The notes under the pieces were generated by a model. The model was not told the origin of the DNA and did not search any database. It saw nothing but the letters and a program-made list of their open reading frames with translations. From Bdellovibrio sp. CG22_combo_CG10-13_8_21_14_all_39_27 (lineage in GTDB: Bacteria > Bdellovibrionota > Bacteriovoracia > Bacteriovoracales > Bacteriovoracaceae), in contig PCTW01000084.1 of NCBI GenBank assembly GCA_002786715.1, forward strand, positions 293,663 through 357,662: DNA of 64,000 nt, read 5' to 3'. Made by a program: the position numbers and the translations under genes. Of this stretch, positions 29,067 to 37,846 are shown piece after piece (the first letter of the stretch is position 1; every line of letters starts with the position of its first letter).

Positions 29067-29320
29067 AAGAGACAAAGGAATTTCAAGAGCTGGTACTCGG
29101 TGAACGAAAATCATTGCACGATATCAGCAATCAGTTGGTTGTCGCTCAAGGTATGGCCAGTTTCGTCTTAAAGGCAATTAAGAAAAAAGGTGATGAGGGA
29201 GCAGAGTTTACTAAGGAAATTGAACGGCTTGAAAAGGTCCTCGCTTCAGTTGGCAAAATTACATCAATTGTTCAAGAAAGAAGAGAGTTTCTTCATTCAA
29301 TGAGTGAAGATAAAAAATAA
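29063..29320 (+). CDS. Small helical protein resembling a stand-alone histidine phosphotransfer (DHp-like) domain
   Basis: An 85-residue, all-helical protein. Its first helix contains SLHDISNQLVVAQGM, which has the spacing of an H-box from histidine kinase dimerisation domains or ChpT/Spo0B-like phosphotransferases (His-Asp-x-x-Asn/Ser). A second amphipathic helix follows (FTKEIERLEKVLASVGKI). There is no ATP-binding domain. It starts with TTG overlapping the previous stop, so it is coupled to the OB-like protein. A phosphotransfer role is inferred from the motif alone. Confidence 0.55.
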   Translation: MKETKEFQELVLGERKSLHDISNQLVVAQGMASFVLKAIKKKGDEGAEFTKEIERLEKVLASVGKITSIVQERREFLHSMSEDKK

Positions 29321-29321
29321 A

Positions 29322-29714
29322 TTAGTTTATCTTTACCTTAACGACATCACCAACCATAAAATTTTGAACTTCTAGTCTCGGTTGATCCACTCCATTTTTC
29401 AATTCATGAAAAATCGCGATAGATGATTTTTGATCAGCATGGATAATTTTTAATTCACCCACTTTGACTTTATGTTGATATCGTCTTTTTGTATCGTAAG
29501 GATCGAGAACTGAAAGTGAGCGATAGACATCCATGACTGTACCATCTTTGACTCCAGACTCCTCTCCGACATTGACGTAATAATTTTTAATCATGACCTG
29601 TTGTTGATTGGTCATGGGTATTTCATGAAAAATACTATAGATTTGAAAATCGTTGGCACTCACTGATACACTCATCAAAAGTGCAATCAGGAAAAGCATC
29701 TTATTGCAGGTCAT
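29322..29714 (-). CDS. Secreted protein resembling the FlgT C-terminal domain
   Basis: A 130-residue exported protein with a signal peptide (about residues 1-20, ending VSVSA) and a beta-rich domain. The run VGEESGVKDGTVMDVYR, with later VGELKIIHADQKSSIA and FMVGDVVKV, matches the SH3-like pattern of FlgT C-terminal domains and related outer-membrane-associated proteins. A flagellar or envelope role is possible but unproven. It is convergent with the phosphotransfer-like gene (one base apart). Confidence 0.6.
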   Translation of the reverse strand: MTCNKMLFLIALLMSVSVSANDFQIYSIFHEIPMTNQQQVMIKNYYVNVGEESGVKDGTVMDVYRSLSVLDPYDTKRRYQHKVKVGELKIIHADQKSSIAIFHELKNGVDQPRLEVQNFMVGDVVKVKIN

Positions 29715-29790
29715 AAGCTTTCCTTGTTTGCTGAAACTGAGCTATTTGCTCATTAACATTTTCGGCAAAAAGGAAGGAGGAGTTTAGGCC

Positions 29791-29822
29791 TCCCTAGGCG
29801 AGAGGCAAAAAATGCCTAGGGA
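29791..29822. other. Strong hairpin downstream of the peptide-binding protein gene
   Basis: A 9-bp perfect inverted repeat, TCCCTAGGC (29791-29799) and GCCTAGGGA (29814-29822), with a 14-base loop. Another GGAGG/CCTCC repeat lies next to it (about 29774-29795). There is no classic T-run at the 3' foot on the minus strand, so it may be a weak terminator or an mRNA-stabilising hairpin at the end of the alaS-lipoprotein transcript. Confidence 0.5.
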
Positions 29823-31559
29823 TTATTGAGCATCTAACTTTAAATATTTAATATTATTGTAGATCACATCAGAATGACGATAGTTATTCAGTCTTTTCTG
29901 GAACAAAATATAGTTTCGTGCGTAGTAGAGCATTACCCAAGGCATATCTTCATTAATGATATTTTCCATCTTACCCATAAGGTTCCACTTTTCCTCACCC
30001 TCTGGAATCGTTCTTATTTTTTCGTAGAGGTTGTTGAAAACTTCATTTGAGTAATAAGTAGCATTTGGACCAGGAGGGTGATTCTTGGAGATGAGGAGTT
30101 GAAGAACATTTTCGGCATCTGGATAATCGAGTGCCCATCCATCTTGCCAAAATTGTAGCTTACCAAAACGTGCCTTTTCCAAAAAAGCAGGAAATGTGTT
30201 GAGAACAATTTTTACGTTGATGCCAATTCTCTCCAATTCTCTCTTAACGAATTCTGCTTGCTGGCGGTGAGTAGAACTGGTTCCTCTAACGTCAAAAGTA
30301 AGCTCAGGAATTCCTTTCCCATCAGGAAAGCCAGCTTTGGATAAATACTCCTTGGCAATCTTGAGATCAAACTTATAGGGAAGAGTTGCACTCGGGTTGT
30401 AACCAGGAATTCCCGGTGGATAAATGGAATTGGCCTTCTGACCAATACTATTTGTAAACGTATCAATATAAGAATCAGTATTAATAGCGTGGGCAATGGC
30501 CAGGCGAAGATTTTTGTTTTTGCCAAGCAAAGGATCTTTCATGTTAAATGAAAGCCACCAATAAGTAAGAGTGGGGAAAATCTGTAATTGAATTCCCTCT
30601 TTCTTTAACTGGCTTGTCAAATTACCAGTTGGATCGATCGCTGATTCAAAGTTATCCTTTGGAATGGAGAGAACATCAACTTTCTTGGCCATGAAGTTGA
30701 GCCAGCGAGTTTGAGACTCTTTTATGATTTGAAATTGAATGGCATCTATAAAAGGAATCTGCTTACCAGCATCCTTAAGAAGGTTCATACTGTTGGCCAT
30801 TCTGTCACCCTCTTCTGGGTAGAGCGTTTTTCTAAAGTACGGATTGCGCACTAATTTTACACCAGAGAGAGGATTGTACTTGTCCATTTGATAAGGACCA
30901 GTACCGATCATGCGATCATTCAAAAGATTTTTATATGTTTCAATTGCCTCCATTGGCATTGGAGAAGTAAAGCTCATGGTGAGAGCAAAAAGCATCTGAG
31001 GAAAAGGTTCAACCAGGTCAATAACCAGTGTCTGATCATCAGTTGCCTTGAGTCCTTCAATGTTCATTGATTTGAATTTCTCAAAATCAGTTTCAACCTC
31101 ATCGCGGAATTTATTGATACCCACAATCTTTCCGTCAAAGAGCCACCAACCATTGCTATTGGTGCCTTTAAAGGCAAGCCGCTTAATTTGATTTATAAAA
31201 TCTTGAGCAGTCACAAATCTCTCTTTGCCATTGAAGCAAGGATCATCGTGATAACGAACTCCCTTTTTAATTTTGATGGTATAACGTTTACCGTTGTTTT
31301 CAACAATCGGCATTTCTTGAGCTAAAAGAGGAATGATTGTATAGGGACGCTTTAAGTAATGATACTCATAAAGCTGTTCGTAACTTTGATAGATCACACT
31401 GGCGGAGATCGTGTCGTAAGCATTGGCCGGATCAAGAGTTGAAACCTCTCCAGACAAGGCCATGTTTAAAACATTGCCATTGCTATCACTTTCTCTTTTA
31501 CATGAAACAAGAAAGAAAAGTGAAAAAATCAAAAAAATACATTTAAAAGAATTCTTCAT
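29823..31559 (-). CDS. Peptide/nickel-type ABC transporter substrate-binding lipoprotein (family 5)
   Basis: A 578-residue lipoprotein: signal peptide with lipobox FLVSC (acylated Cys20), then a type 5 solute-binding fold. Recognisable parts are the LDPANAYDTISASVIYQSYE start, the IKKGVRYHDDP strand and the C-terminal PDAENVLQLL region with dipeptide/oligopeptide-binding features. Its ATG directly follows the alaS stop (TAAATG), with no good ribosome site of its own, so it depends on translational coupling with alaS. No permease or ATPase gene lies beside it. The substrate is probably peptides. Confidence 0.88.
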   Translation of the reverse strand: MKNSFKCIFLIFSLFFLVSCKRESDSNGNVLNMALSGEVSTLDPANAYDTISASVIYQSYEQLYEYHYLKRPYTIIPLLAQEMPIVENNGKRYTIKIKKGVRYHDDPCFNGKERFVTAQDFINQIKRLAFKGTNSNGWWLFDGKIVGINKFRDEVETDFEKFKSMNIEGLKATDDQTLVIDLVEPFPQMLFALTMSFTSPMPMEAIETYKNLLNDRMIGTGPYQMDKYNPLSGVKLVRNPYFRKTLYPEEGDRMANSMNLLKDAGKQIPFIDAIQFQIIKESQTRWLNFMAKKVDVLSIPKDNFESAIDPTGNLTSQLKKEGIQLQIFPTLTYWWLSFNMKDPLLGKNKNLRLAIAHAINTDSYIDTFTNSIGQKANSIYPPGIPGYNPSATLPYKFDLKIAKEYLSKAGFPDGKGIPELTFDVRGTSSTHRQQAEFVKRELERIGINVKIVLNTFPAFLEKARFGKLQFWQDGWALDYPDAENVLQLLISKNHPPGPNATYYSNEVFNNLYEKIRTIPEGEEKWNLMGKMENIINEDMPWVMLYYARNYILFQKRLNNYRHSDVIYNNIKYLKLDAQ

Positions 31560-34148
31560 TTATTTTGCCAATTGTTTAATTTCTTCTAGGAAGAGTTTTA
31601 ATTTATTTGAGTCTGCAGATCCTTGCGCCATATCGGGTTTGCCACCGCCACGACCACCACTCTTTTCGAGAGCTGCTTTTAAAATTTGATTTGCATTGAA
31701 GTCTGTCGTCTTAGTCGTTCTCACCAAAGCATTGAACTTGTCACCTTTGATTGAATAGAGAACGACAAGGCCTTTCTCAAACTTGCCAACAAAGGCATCA
31801 GATAACTTTTTAAGATCAGCATTCTCTGGAACTTCTGCGAGCTTGAAAGTTGTCTTGTTTCCAATTTCAGTTACATCTTCAAACAATGACTGGCCTCGAA
31901 TTCCTTCAATTTGTTCCATTAATTGAGTTTTATCTTTATTGAGTTTCTTAATTTCTTCATAAAGATCGCGAACTTTTTCCGGAACCCTCTCATCTTTTGA
32001 ACTTACTTGAGCTTCAATCTCTTTTAAGTACTCTGAACGATCCATGAGTCTTTTTAAAGCGGTGGAAGAAGTTGTGGCTTCAATTCTGCGAACTCCAGAA
32101 CTTAAAGCTCCTTCGCTGAGAACACAGAAAAGTCCAATTTCGGCAGTATTTGAAACGTGGGTTCCTCCGCAAAGTTCCGTTGAGAATTCTCCCATCTTGA
32201 GAACGCGAACCTTATCTCCATATTTTTCTCCAAACAAGGCCATTGCACCGATCGACATGGCTTGATTCATATCCATGACATTGGCTTCGACTTTGAGAGA
32301 TGAAGTGATGGCATTGTTGACCATGTCTTCAATGGCTCTAATTTCTTCTTTTGTTAATTGTTGATGATGAGTGAAGTCGAAACGAAGTCTCTCACTATCA
32401 ACTTGGGAGCCCGCTTGCTTAACATGATCGCCAAGTGTTTTGATGAGGGCCGCTTGGAGCAAGTGCGTGGCGGAGTGATTTCTGGCCGTTAATTGGCGAG
32501 TCTTACTTGAGACTTCAATTTTATAAGATTTTCCTATTTCGAGGGCGTCACAATCATTTGAGATATGGACGTGAAGTCCATCCACTGGTTTTTGAGTGTC
32601 GCTAATATGAGCAATCACTTTATCATTTTCTAAAATAACTCCAACGTCTCCAGCTTGACCGCCAGATTCCCCATAGAAAGGAGTTTTATCAAAAATGAGG
32701 CCCTTGGTATCGCCGAAGTCTAGGACGTCGAGGAGCTTAGCTGAATCAGTGAGTGAAGAGTAGCCAATAAAATTGGTGGCTCCAAATTTTTCTTTTACGG
32801 CATTAAATTGTGAGTTATCAACATTCGATCCGGCCTTCCAACTTTTGCGAGAGTCAGACTTTCTTTTTTCCATCGCTTTGTTGAAACCATCGTGGTCGAG
32901 TTTTAAGTTGCGTTCTTGCAAAATGATTTCGGTTAAGTCTGTTGGGAAACCGTAAGTGTCATAAAGCTTGAAAGCAGCTTCACCTTCGAGGATTCCATTA
33001 TGGCAATGCTTAGAAATAGCTTCATCTAAAAACTTAAGACCCATCTCAAGCGTTTCACGAAATTTATTTTCTTCAAGTTCTAAAAACTTAATTGCGAGTG
33101 AGGCATTTTGGACGTTTTGATTATATTCCTTTCCTAGTACTTCAAAAACAGTTGGTACTAATTGCGCAAAGGTTCCGTTTGGAGCTTCTAATATTTTTAA
33201 ATGGCGAACAGCGCGACGTATGATTCTTCTGAGAACATAGCCGCGTCCTTCATTGGAAGGTATCGCACCATCAGTTATCAACATTGTTGATGAACGAATA
33301 TGATCAGCAATAACTCTAAAGCTGTTGGTATAATCTTTGTCAGCATATTTTTTGCCAGTCAATTTTTCTAACTTTTGAATGATCGGCATAAAAAGATCGG
33401 TGTCGTAGTTCCAGTATTTACCTTGAAGAACAGCCGCTAGTCTTTCTAGACCCATTCCCGTATCGATAGAAGGATTAGGTAATGAGAATTGACCCTCTTT
33501 GGTCTTTTCAAATTGCATGAAAACGAGATTCCAAATTTCGACATAACGATGATCATCATCAAGAATGTCTTGATCTGGACCAGGAGTGAAACCTGGCTTG
33601 ATGTGTGATTCACCGTGATCATAATAGATTTCGCTGCAAGGGCCACAAGGACCAAATTCACCCATCTCCCAAAAATTATCTTTATCGCCTTTGCGATAGA
33701 TATGATCTGCAGGGACTCCAATATCTTTGTTCCAAATGTTGTAGGCTTGATCATCACTTAAGTGAACTGTGACAAAAAGTCTTTCAGCGGGAATTTTGTA
33801 CTCTTTGGTTAAAAGATCCCACGCAAATTGAATGGCTTCTTTTTTAAAATAATCGCCAAAGGAGAAATTGCCGAGCATTTCAAAAAAAGTGTGATGGCGA
33901 GCAGTAAAGCCAACGTTTTCAAGATCGTTATGCTTTCCACCGGCGCGAACACATTTTTGAATGGTCGTTGCTCTTTTATTTTTTGGCTGGGCCTTGCCTG
34001 TGAAATATTCTTTAAACTGATTCATCCCTGCATTGGCAAAAAGGAGAGTGTCGTCATTGTGGGGAATAAGCGACGAGGACAATTCTTTTAAATGTCCTTG
34101 TTTTTCAAAGAATGAAGTAAAACGTTCTCTAATCTCATGACTGTTCAT
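31560..34148 (-). CDS. alaS: Alanyl-tRNA synthetase
   Basis: Charges tRNA-Ala. Class II core motifs (FANAGMNQFK, GRGYVLRRIIRRAVRH), the editing domain with the zinc set (NHSATHLLQAAL and ELCGGTHV) and the C-terminal glycine-rich GGRGGGKPDMAQGS motif are all present. The protein is 862 residues from the chosen ATG, which is preceded by AGGGTG. A TTG at 34166 in frame would add six residues and is less likely. Downstream coupling to the lipoprotein gene is unusual. RecX lies 73 bases upstream. Confidence 0.96.
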   Translation of the reverse strand: MNSHEIRERFTSFFEKQGHLKELSSSLIPHNDDTLLFANAGMNQFKEYFTGKAQPKNKRATTIQKCVRAGGKHNDLENVGFTARHHTFFEMLGNFSFGDYFKKEAIQFAWDLLTKEYKIPAERLFVTVHLSDDQAYNIWNKDIGVPADHIYRKGDKDNFWEMGEFGPCGPCSEIYYDHGESHIKPGFTPGPDQDILDDDHRYVEIWNLVFMQFEKTKEGQFSLPNPSIDTGMGLERLAAVLQGKYWNYDTDLFMPIIQKLEKLTGKKYADKDYTNSFRVIADHIRSSTMLITDGAIPSNEGRGYVLRRIIRRAVRHLKILEAPNGTFAQLVPTVFEVLGKEYNQNVQNASLAIKFLELEENKFRETLEMGLKFLDEAISKHCHNGILEGEAAFKLYDTYGFPTDLTEIILQERNLKLDHDGFNKAMEKRKSDSRKSWKAGSNVDNSQFNAVKEKFGATNFIGYSSLTDSAKLLDVLDFGDTKGLIFDKTPFYGESGGQAGDVGVILENDKVIAHISDTQKPVDGLHVHISNDCDALEIGKSYKIEVSSKTRQLTARNHSATHLLQAALIKTLGDHVKQAGSQVDSERLRFDFTHHQQLTKEEIRAIEDMVNNAITSSLKVEANVMDMNQAMSIGAMALFGEKYGDKVRVLKMGEFSTELCGGTHVSNTAEIGLFCVLSEGALSSGVRRIEATTSSTALKRLMDRSEYLKEIEAQVSSKDERVPEKVRDLYEEIKKLNKDKTQLMEQIEGIRGQSLFEDVTEIGNKTTFKLAEVPENADLKKLSDAFVGKFEKGLVVLYSIKGDKFNALVRTTKTTDFNANQILKAALEKSGGRGGGKPDMAQGSADSNKLKLFLEEIKQLAK

Positions 34149-34221
34149 AATTGCACCCTGTGTCAAGTGTGAAGACTTAGCTCAACATTTCTATCATAAA
34201 AATTAGTTCTTTTGGAGTGAA

Positions 34222-34698
34222 TTAGCTGTCGAGTTCTCGAACTCTGGCGATGCTTTTGCGAATTTCGTCGATTTGAAAGCCTTTGGCGAAAAGGCGAGAG
34301 GTGACCTTGGTATCAATTTCATAATCTGAGATTTCTTTGTGAGAAAGAGAGCGAAAGATTTTTCTTACATTTGAGTCAATCGCCTCGTTTGAATCAATCC
34401 CTTCGCGTTCAAAGATGCTTTGGATTTCACTCTGTTCAACGTTGATGCCATTAGTCCTAAGCTTTTCCAAAATTTTACGGGGAGAATAGTTTCTATTCCC
34501 GTAACTTCGAACAGCTACTCTGAGATACTCTTCCTCATTGATGTAATTCTTTTCTTGAAGGAGATCGAGAACGTTGTTGATATCTTCCTTTTCAAACTCA
34601 TGTCGTAGGAGCTTGGTCATAAGCTCTTTTCGGCTATGATCTCTTCTTGAGAGATAATCAACGGCTTTTGTGTAACAGCGTGAAGATTCAATGCTCAT
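34222..34698 (-). CDS. recX: Recombination regulator RecX
   Basis: Inhibits RecA filament growth. The 158-residue protein has three helical repeats typical of RecX, for example SRRDHSRKELMTKLLRHEF near the N-terminus and YSPRKILEKLRTNGI in the second repeat. It follows recA in the same direction, but a strong terminator lies in the gap, as in E. coli. Its expression would then come from limited readthrough or a weak own promoter. Confidence 0.9.
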   Translation of the reverse strand: MSIESSRCYTKAVDYLSRRDHSRKELMTKLLRHEFEKEDINNVLDLLQEKNYINEEEYLRVAVRSYGNRNYSPRKILEKLRTNGINVEQSEIQSIFEREGIDSNEAIDSNVRKIFRSLSHKEISDYEIDTKVTSRLFAKGFQIDEIRKSIARVRELDS

Positions 34699-34710
34699 TC
34701 TAATCTTTTG

Positions 34711-34739
34711 TTAAAAAAAAGGGGCAGACCAGCTGCCCC
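34711..34739 (-). terminator. Rho-independent terminator between recA and recX
   Basis: On the minus strand: GGGGCAG, a 5-base loop, CTGCCCC, then eight T residues. It sits 10 bases after recA and 13 bases before recX. Confidence 0.92.
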
Positions 34740-34749
34740 GATAAAATAA

Positions 34750-35871
34750 TTACTGAAGGTTCTTTTTACTCTTGCGAGGAGACTTACCTGGTGTTGAGTC
34801 GTCCTCTTCGAGAATTTCTCCTGTTGCTTCATCAACCTCAACATCGCTACCCGCAATGAGGTTATGGCTAATGAGAACTTTAGTTTTGATCTCTTCTGCT
34901 AGGCTTGGGTTTTCTGTTAAAAATTGCTTAGAGTTTTCGCGACCCTGGCCAATTTTGTTACCGTTATATGAGAACCAAGCTCCGGCCTTCTCAACAATTC
35001 CACCTTCGACAGCTTGATCGAGAAGATCACCCATTTTGCTGATTCCTTGTCCAAACATGATGTCGAATTCGATTGTTTTAAATGGAGGTGCCACTTTATT
35101 CTTAACGATATTTACTTTCGTTCTATTGCCGATAACTTTATCGCCATCTTTGATTGCGCCAATACGACGAATATCCATTCTTACAGAGGCATAAAACTTA
35201 AGAGCGTTACCACCTGTTGTCGTTTCAGGATTACCGAACATCACACCAATCTTCATACGAAGTTGGTTAATGAAAACAACAGTTGTATTTGAACGAGAAA
35301 TAGACCCCGTCAGTTTTCTCAAAGCTTGAGACATAAGTCTGGCTTGAAGACCCATGTGTGAGTCACCCATGTCGCCCTCGATTTCTGCGCGCGGAGTAAG
35401 GGCCGCAACTGAGTCAACTATCACGAGGTCTACAGCACCTGAGCGCACGAGCATGTCGGCGATCTCGAGAGCTTGTTCACCGCAGTCTGGTTGAGAAATA
35501 AGAGTATTAGGAATATCAACGCCTAGATTTTGAGCGTAAGTGGTATCGAGTGCATGTTCGGCATCGATAAAGGCAACAGTGCCACCAGCTTTTTGGCATT
35601 CAGAAGCGATGTGAAGAGTTAGAGTTGTTTTACCAGAAGATTCAGGCCCGTAGATTTCAATGATTCTACCTTTTGGAATACCACCGATACCAAGTCCAAG
35701 ATCAATACCTAGACATCCTGTCGAAATCGAAGGAATTTTCTCAAGGCGAGAACTATCATCTAACTTCATGATGGCGCCTTTTCCGAATTGCTTTTCAATG
35801 CTGGAAAGTGCGAGATCCAAAGCTTTTTTCTTGTTCTCACTGCTTGCTGGTGTGTGATTAACTAAACTCAT
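34750..35871 (-). CDS. recA: Recombinase RecA
   Basis: DNA strand-exchange and SOS co-protease. Motifs: Walker [11 protein letters not shown] (about residues 75-84), Walker [12 protein letters not shown]1 [16 protein letters not shown]2 [21 protein letters not shown]. The length is 373 residues. The C-terminal tail is mixed: an acidic stretch (EILEEDDS) followed by a strongly basic end (RKSKKNLQ), unlike the fully acidic tail of E. coli RecA. The AGGAG ribosome site is clear. A ~190-base leader separates it from the proposed promoter. Confidence 0.97.
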   Translation of the reverse strand: MSLVNHTPASSENKKKALDLALSSIEKQFGKGAIMKLDDSSRLEKIPSISTGCLGIDLGLGIGGIPKGRIIEIYGPESSGKTTLTLHIASECQKAGGTVAFIDAEHALDTTYAQNLGVDIPNTLISQPDCGEQALEIADMLVRSGAVDLVIVDSVAALTPRAEIEGDMGDSHMGLQARLMSQALRKLTGSISRSNTTVVFINQLRMKIGVMFGNPETTTGGNALKFYASVRMDIRRIGAIKDGDKVIGNRTKVNIVKNKVAPPFKTIEFDIMFGQGISKMGDLLDQAVEGGIVEKAGAWFSYNGNKIGQGRENSKQFLTENPSLAEEIKTKVLISHNLIAGSDVEVDEATGEILEEDDSTPGKSPRKSKKNLQ

Positions 35872-35920
35872 TGCGAACTCCTCTCTTAATGAATAAACCC
35901 ATAAGGTGTGTGTAAAATTA

Positions 35921-35942
35921 GCCTAGCATTTTAGTTCTAGGC
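35921..35942. promoter_or_regulatory. Perfect inverted repeat in the recA leader
   Basis: GCCTAG (35921-35926) and CTAGGC (35937-35942) separated by 10 bases, about 50-70 bases upstream of the recA start. It could be an operator half-site pair or an RNA hairpin. It does not match the TTAC-N3-GTAA LexA box reported for Bdellovibrio. Confidence 0.35.
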
Positions 35943-36060
35943 GGTCATTGATTTAGAGTTACAAAATGAGTTGGGAATCACTTGTTAATAAATGTCGATT
36001 AAGACTTACATTACCTTGTGATGCGCAAATAGATTTTGAACTCAAAATCAGTACATTTTG

Positions 36061-36088
36061 ATTATTGCGCAAGTTTTGCGTAAGTCAA
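36061..36088 (-). promoter_or_regulatory. Candidate recA promoter overlapped by TTRCGCAA repeats
   Basis: On the minus strand: TTGACT (36083-36088), a 16-base spacer and AATAAT (36061-36066). The spacer is filled by two copies of the octamer TTRCGCAA (36076-36083 and 36065-36072) exactly 11 bases apart, one helical turn. A third related copy (TTGCGCAT) lies at 36021-36028. This is a plausible SOS-repressor operator. The -35 box overlaps the stop codon of pgpA. Confidence 0.45.
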
Positions 36089-36573
36089 GCTAAAAAATGG
36101 TGGACACCGAGATAGGTTAATCCGGCGAAGACTCCGCTTATTATATCATCAATAATTGTTCCGGCACCATGTTTAACTTTTTTATCAAAATATGACGCGG
36201 GCCAAATTTTGACAATATCGAAGAATCTAAAAAAAGCGAAGATTAGTAAGTAGTCGAGCCAGGTGTAACCAGCAATGAAAAGCCAGGTAACAGCGATACC
36301 TAAAACTTCATCAATGACTATCCAGCCAGGATCGTGGAGTTGATACTTTTTCTGGACGTGATCGGCAATGAAGCAACTTAGTACAGTGGCAACAGTGATG
36401 AAGGGGATGAAAAGAAAAAAGGGTGGGGAAAGCAAACCTAAAAGGTAGAGAAAAGGCATTGCTGCCAATGTTCCAAAGGTTCCAGGTGCCCACTTTATGA
36501 AGCCAACTCCAAAAAAAGAGCAAAACAAAACAGAAGGGTCTTTAATGTGCGGTGCATTTTCAACATTACTCAT
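36085..36573 (-). CDS. pgpA: Phosphatidylglycerophosphatase A
   Basis: An inner-membrane enzyme that dephosphorylates phosphatidylglycerophosphate to phosphatidylglycerol. The 162-residue protein has the family's GxGFIKWAPGTFGTLAAMP motif, DPGWIVIDEVLG (catalytic acidic region) and a C-terminal segment HGAGTIIDDIISGVFAGL. About four membrane helices are visible. It lies upstream of recA on the same strand and diverges from the RelA/SpoT-like gene. Confidence 0.93.
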   Translation of the reverse strand: MSNVENAPHIKDPSVLFCSFFGVGFIKWAPGTFGTLAAMPFLYLLGLLSPPFFLFIPFITVATVLSCFIADHVQKKYQLHDPGWIVIDEVLGIAVTWLFIAGYTWLDYLLIFAFFRFFDIVKIWPASYFDKKVKHGAGTIIDDIISGVFAGLTYLGVHHFLA

Positions 36574-36610
36574 AGCCAGCTATAATCCTACATTCTTCAG
36601 AGATGTGTAA

Positions 36611-37846
36611 ATGAACAGACCGCAATATTTAACAAATTATTTATTCGAATGGGAACTCCTTGAAGTTGTTCTCAATGGTAAATCTGCGCTCGATTCCAAG
36701 TTTTTTATTGGACCCATTTCTTCGATGGAAGAGGTTGAAAGTTTTTTGAAGGGCTATGGCATTGATCCTGTTGATCCAATTGCGAAGGCTGAATTGTTTG
36801 GAAATTTTCAAGAAGCCATTCAATTTATAAAGAAATATTTTCTGAAAGAGGGAAATCCAGATGGCTTAGATCTCTCTGTTCCCAATGGAATCTACATGAT
36901 CACGGACATTCGAGATCTTTTTCTCATGGCCACAGGTCACCACAAGGGTTCAACTCCAGAAGAAACATTATGGGCCGAAGTTATTTTAAAAGTGATGCAT
37001 ACCATTTTGCACGCGGATAAAGATCTTCGAAGCAATTACTTCCCAATTATTCAAACACAAATTTTTGATCAGTTTTATAAATACGTTTTTAGAGATGAGG
37101 AAAATAATCTCAATTTAGGAGTTCGTGGTGAGTTCTCTATTCCCCTTCTAGATTTTGAAACTAAGTCGAAGAAAACGCGCGAAAGTGTGATTATTAAATT
37201 GCTTCACAAAGCTGAAAATGTCGCGGAAGAAGTTTTTGATCGAATTGGCGTTCGAATCATTACTAAAAATAAGTTTGATATTTTGAGAGTGTTAAAGTTT
37301 TTAATTGAGCGCCATATTGTTATTCCCCACAACAATAAACCTAGTCGATCGATGAATACCATCTTCGATGTGAATAAATTTAAAGAGAAGCATAATGCTT
37401 TGATTAAAACGGCCTTAAGAAGTAATTTGAGTGAAGAGAAATTTTTAGATGCCGTTGAAACAGAGATCAATGAGTGCTCTATGAATAATGGAGCTGATAG
37501 AAATAATTTTACCTCTAATAAGTATCAATCGGTTCAATTCACTTGCCGACAGCTCATAAAATATAAAAATCCTTTTTTGCAAGAATTTAGAGAGTTGAGA
37601 AAATTGGCAAAAGAGGTTGAAGCTCCAAATGAGTTGTCACAGAAAATTCTTGGAATGGATGTGGCCCTTATTTCTAGAGATATTCGATTCTTTTATCCCT
37701 ACGAAATTCAAATTCTCGACATACAATCACACAAAACGAATACAGAAGGCGAAGCCAGCCACTTAGAGTATAAAAAATCACAAGTTCAAGCAGCTATGAG
37801 AAGAGTTTTTGGTAGTCTGATCAAATTTAAGAATATTCAAATTTAA
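36611..37846 (+). CDS. RelA/SpoT-like nucleotidyltransferase-fold protein
   Basis: A 411-residue cytoplasmic protein. Several blocks match the (p)ppGpp synthetase domain in the right order: a basic KSKKTRESVIIKLLHK segment (185-200), FDRIGVRIIT (209-218), NKYQSVQF (303-310; the family's NGYQSIHT with His replaced by Gln), YEIQILD (364-370; EVQIRT in Rel) and GEASHLEYKKSQ (380-391; GxAAHWxYK). A ~60-residue insertion separates the second and third blocks. The N-terminal 180 residues are helical, without the HD hydrolase motif and without TGS or ACT domains. Similar proteins occur in other Bdellovibrionota and Myxococcota as an uncharacterised family, as far as I recall. Whether it makes any nucleotide is unknown. 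Confidence 0.75.
   Translation: MNRPQYLTNYLFEWELLEVVLNGKSALDSKFFIGPISSMEEVESFLKGYGIDPVDPIAKAELFGNFQEAIQFIKKYFLKEGNPDGLDLSVPNGIYMITDIRDLFLMATGHHKGSTPEETLWAEVILKVMHTILHADKDLRSNYFPIIQTQIFDQFYKYVFRDEENNLNLGVRGEFSIPLLDFETKSKKTRESVIIKLLHKAENVAEEVFDRIGVRIITKNKFDILRVLKFLIERHIVIPHNNKPSRSMNTIFDVNKFKEKHNALIKTALRSNLSEEKFLDAVETEINECSMNNGADRNNFTSNKYQSVQFTCRQLIKYKNPFLQEFRELRKLAKEVEAPNELSQKILGMDVALISRDIRFFYPYEIQILDIQSHKTNTEGEASHLEYKKSQVQAAMRRVFGSLIKFKNIQI

Noticed and set aside
35872-36084. Bdellovibrio-type LexA box TTAC-N3-GTAA upstream of recA
   Set aside because: Searched for by eye on both strands and not found.
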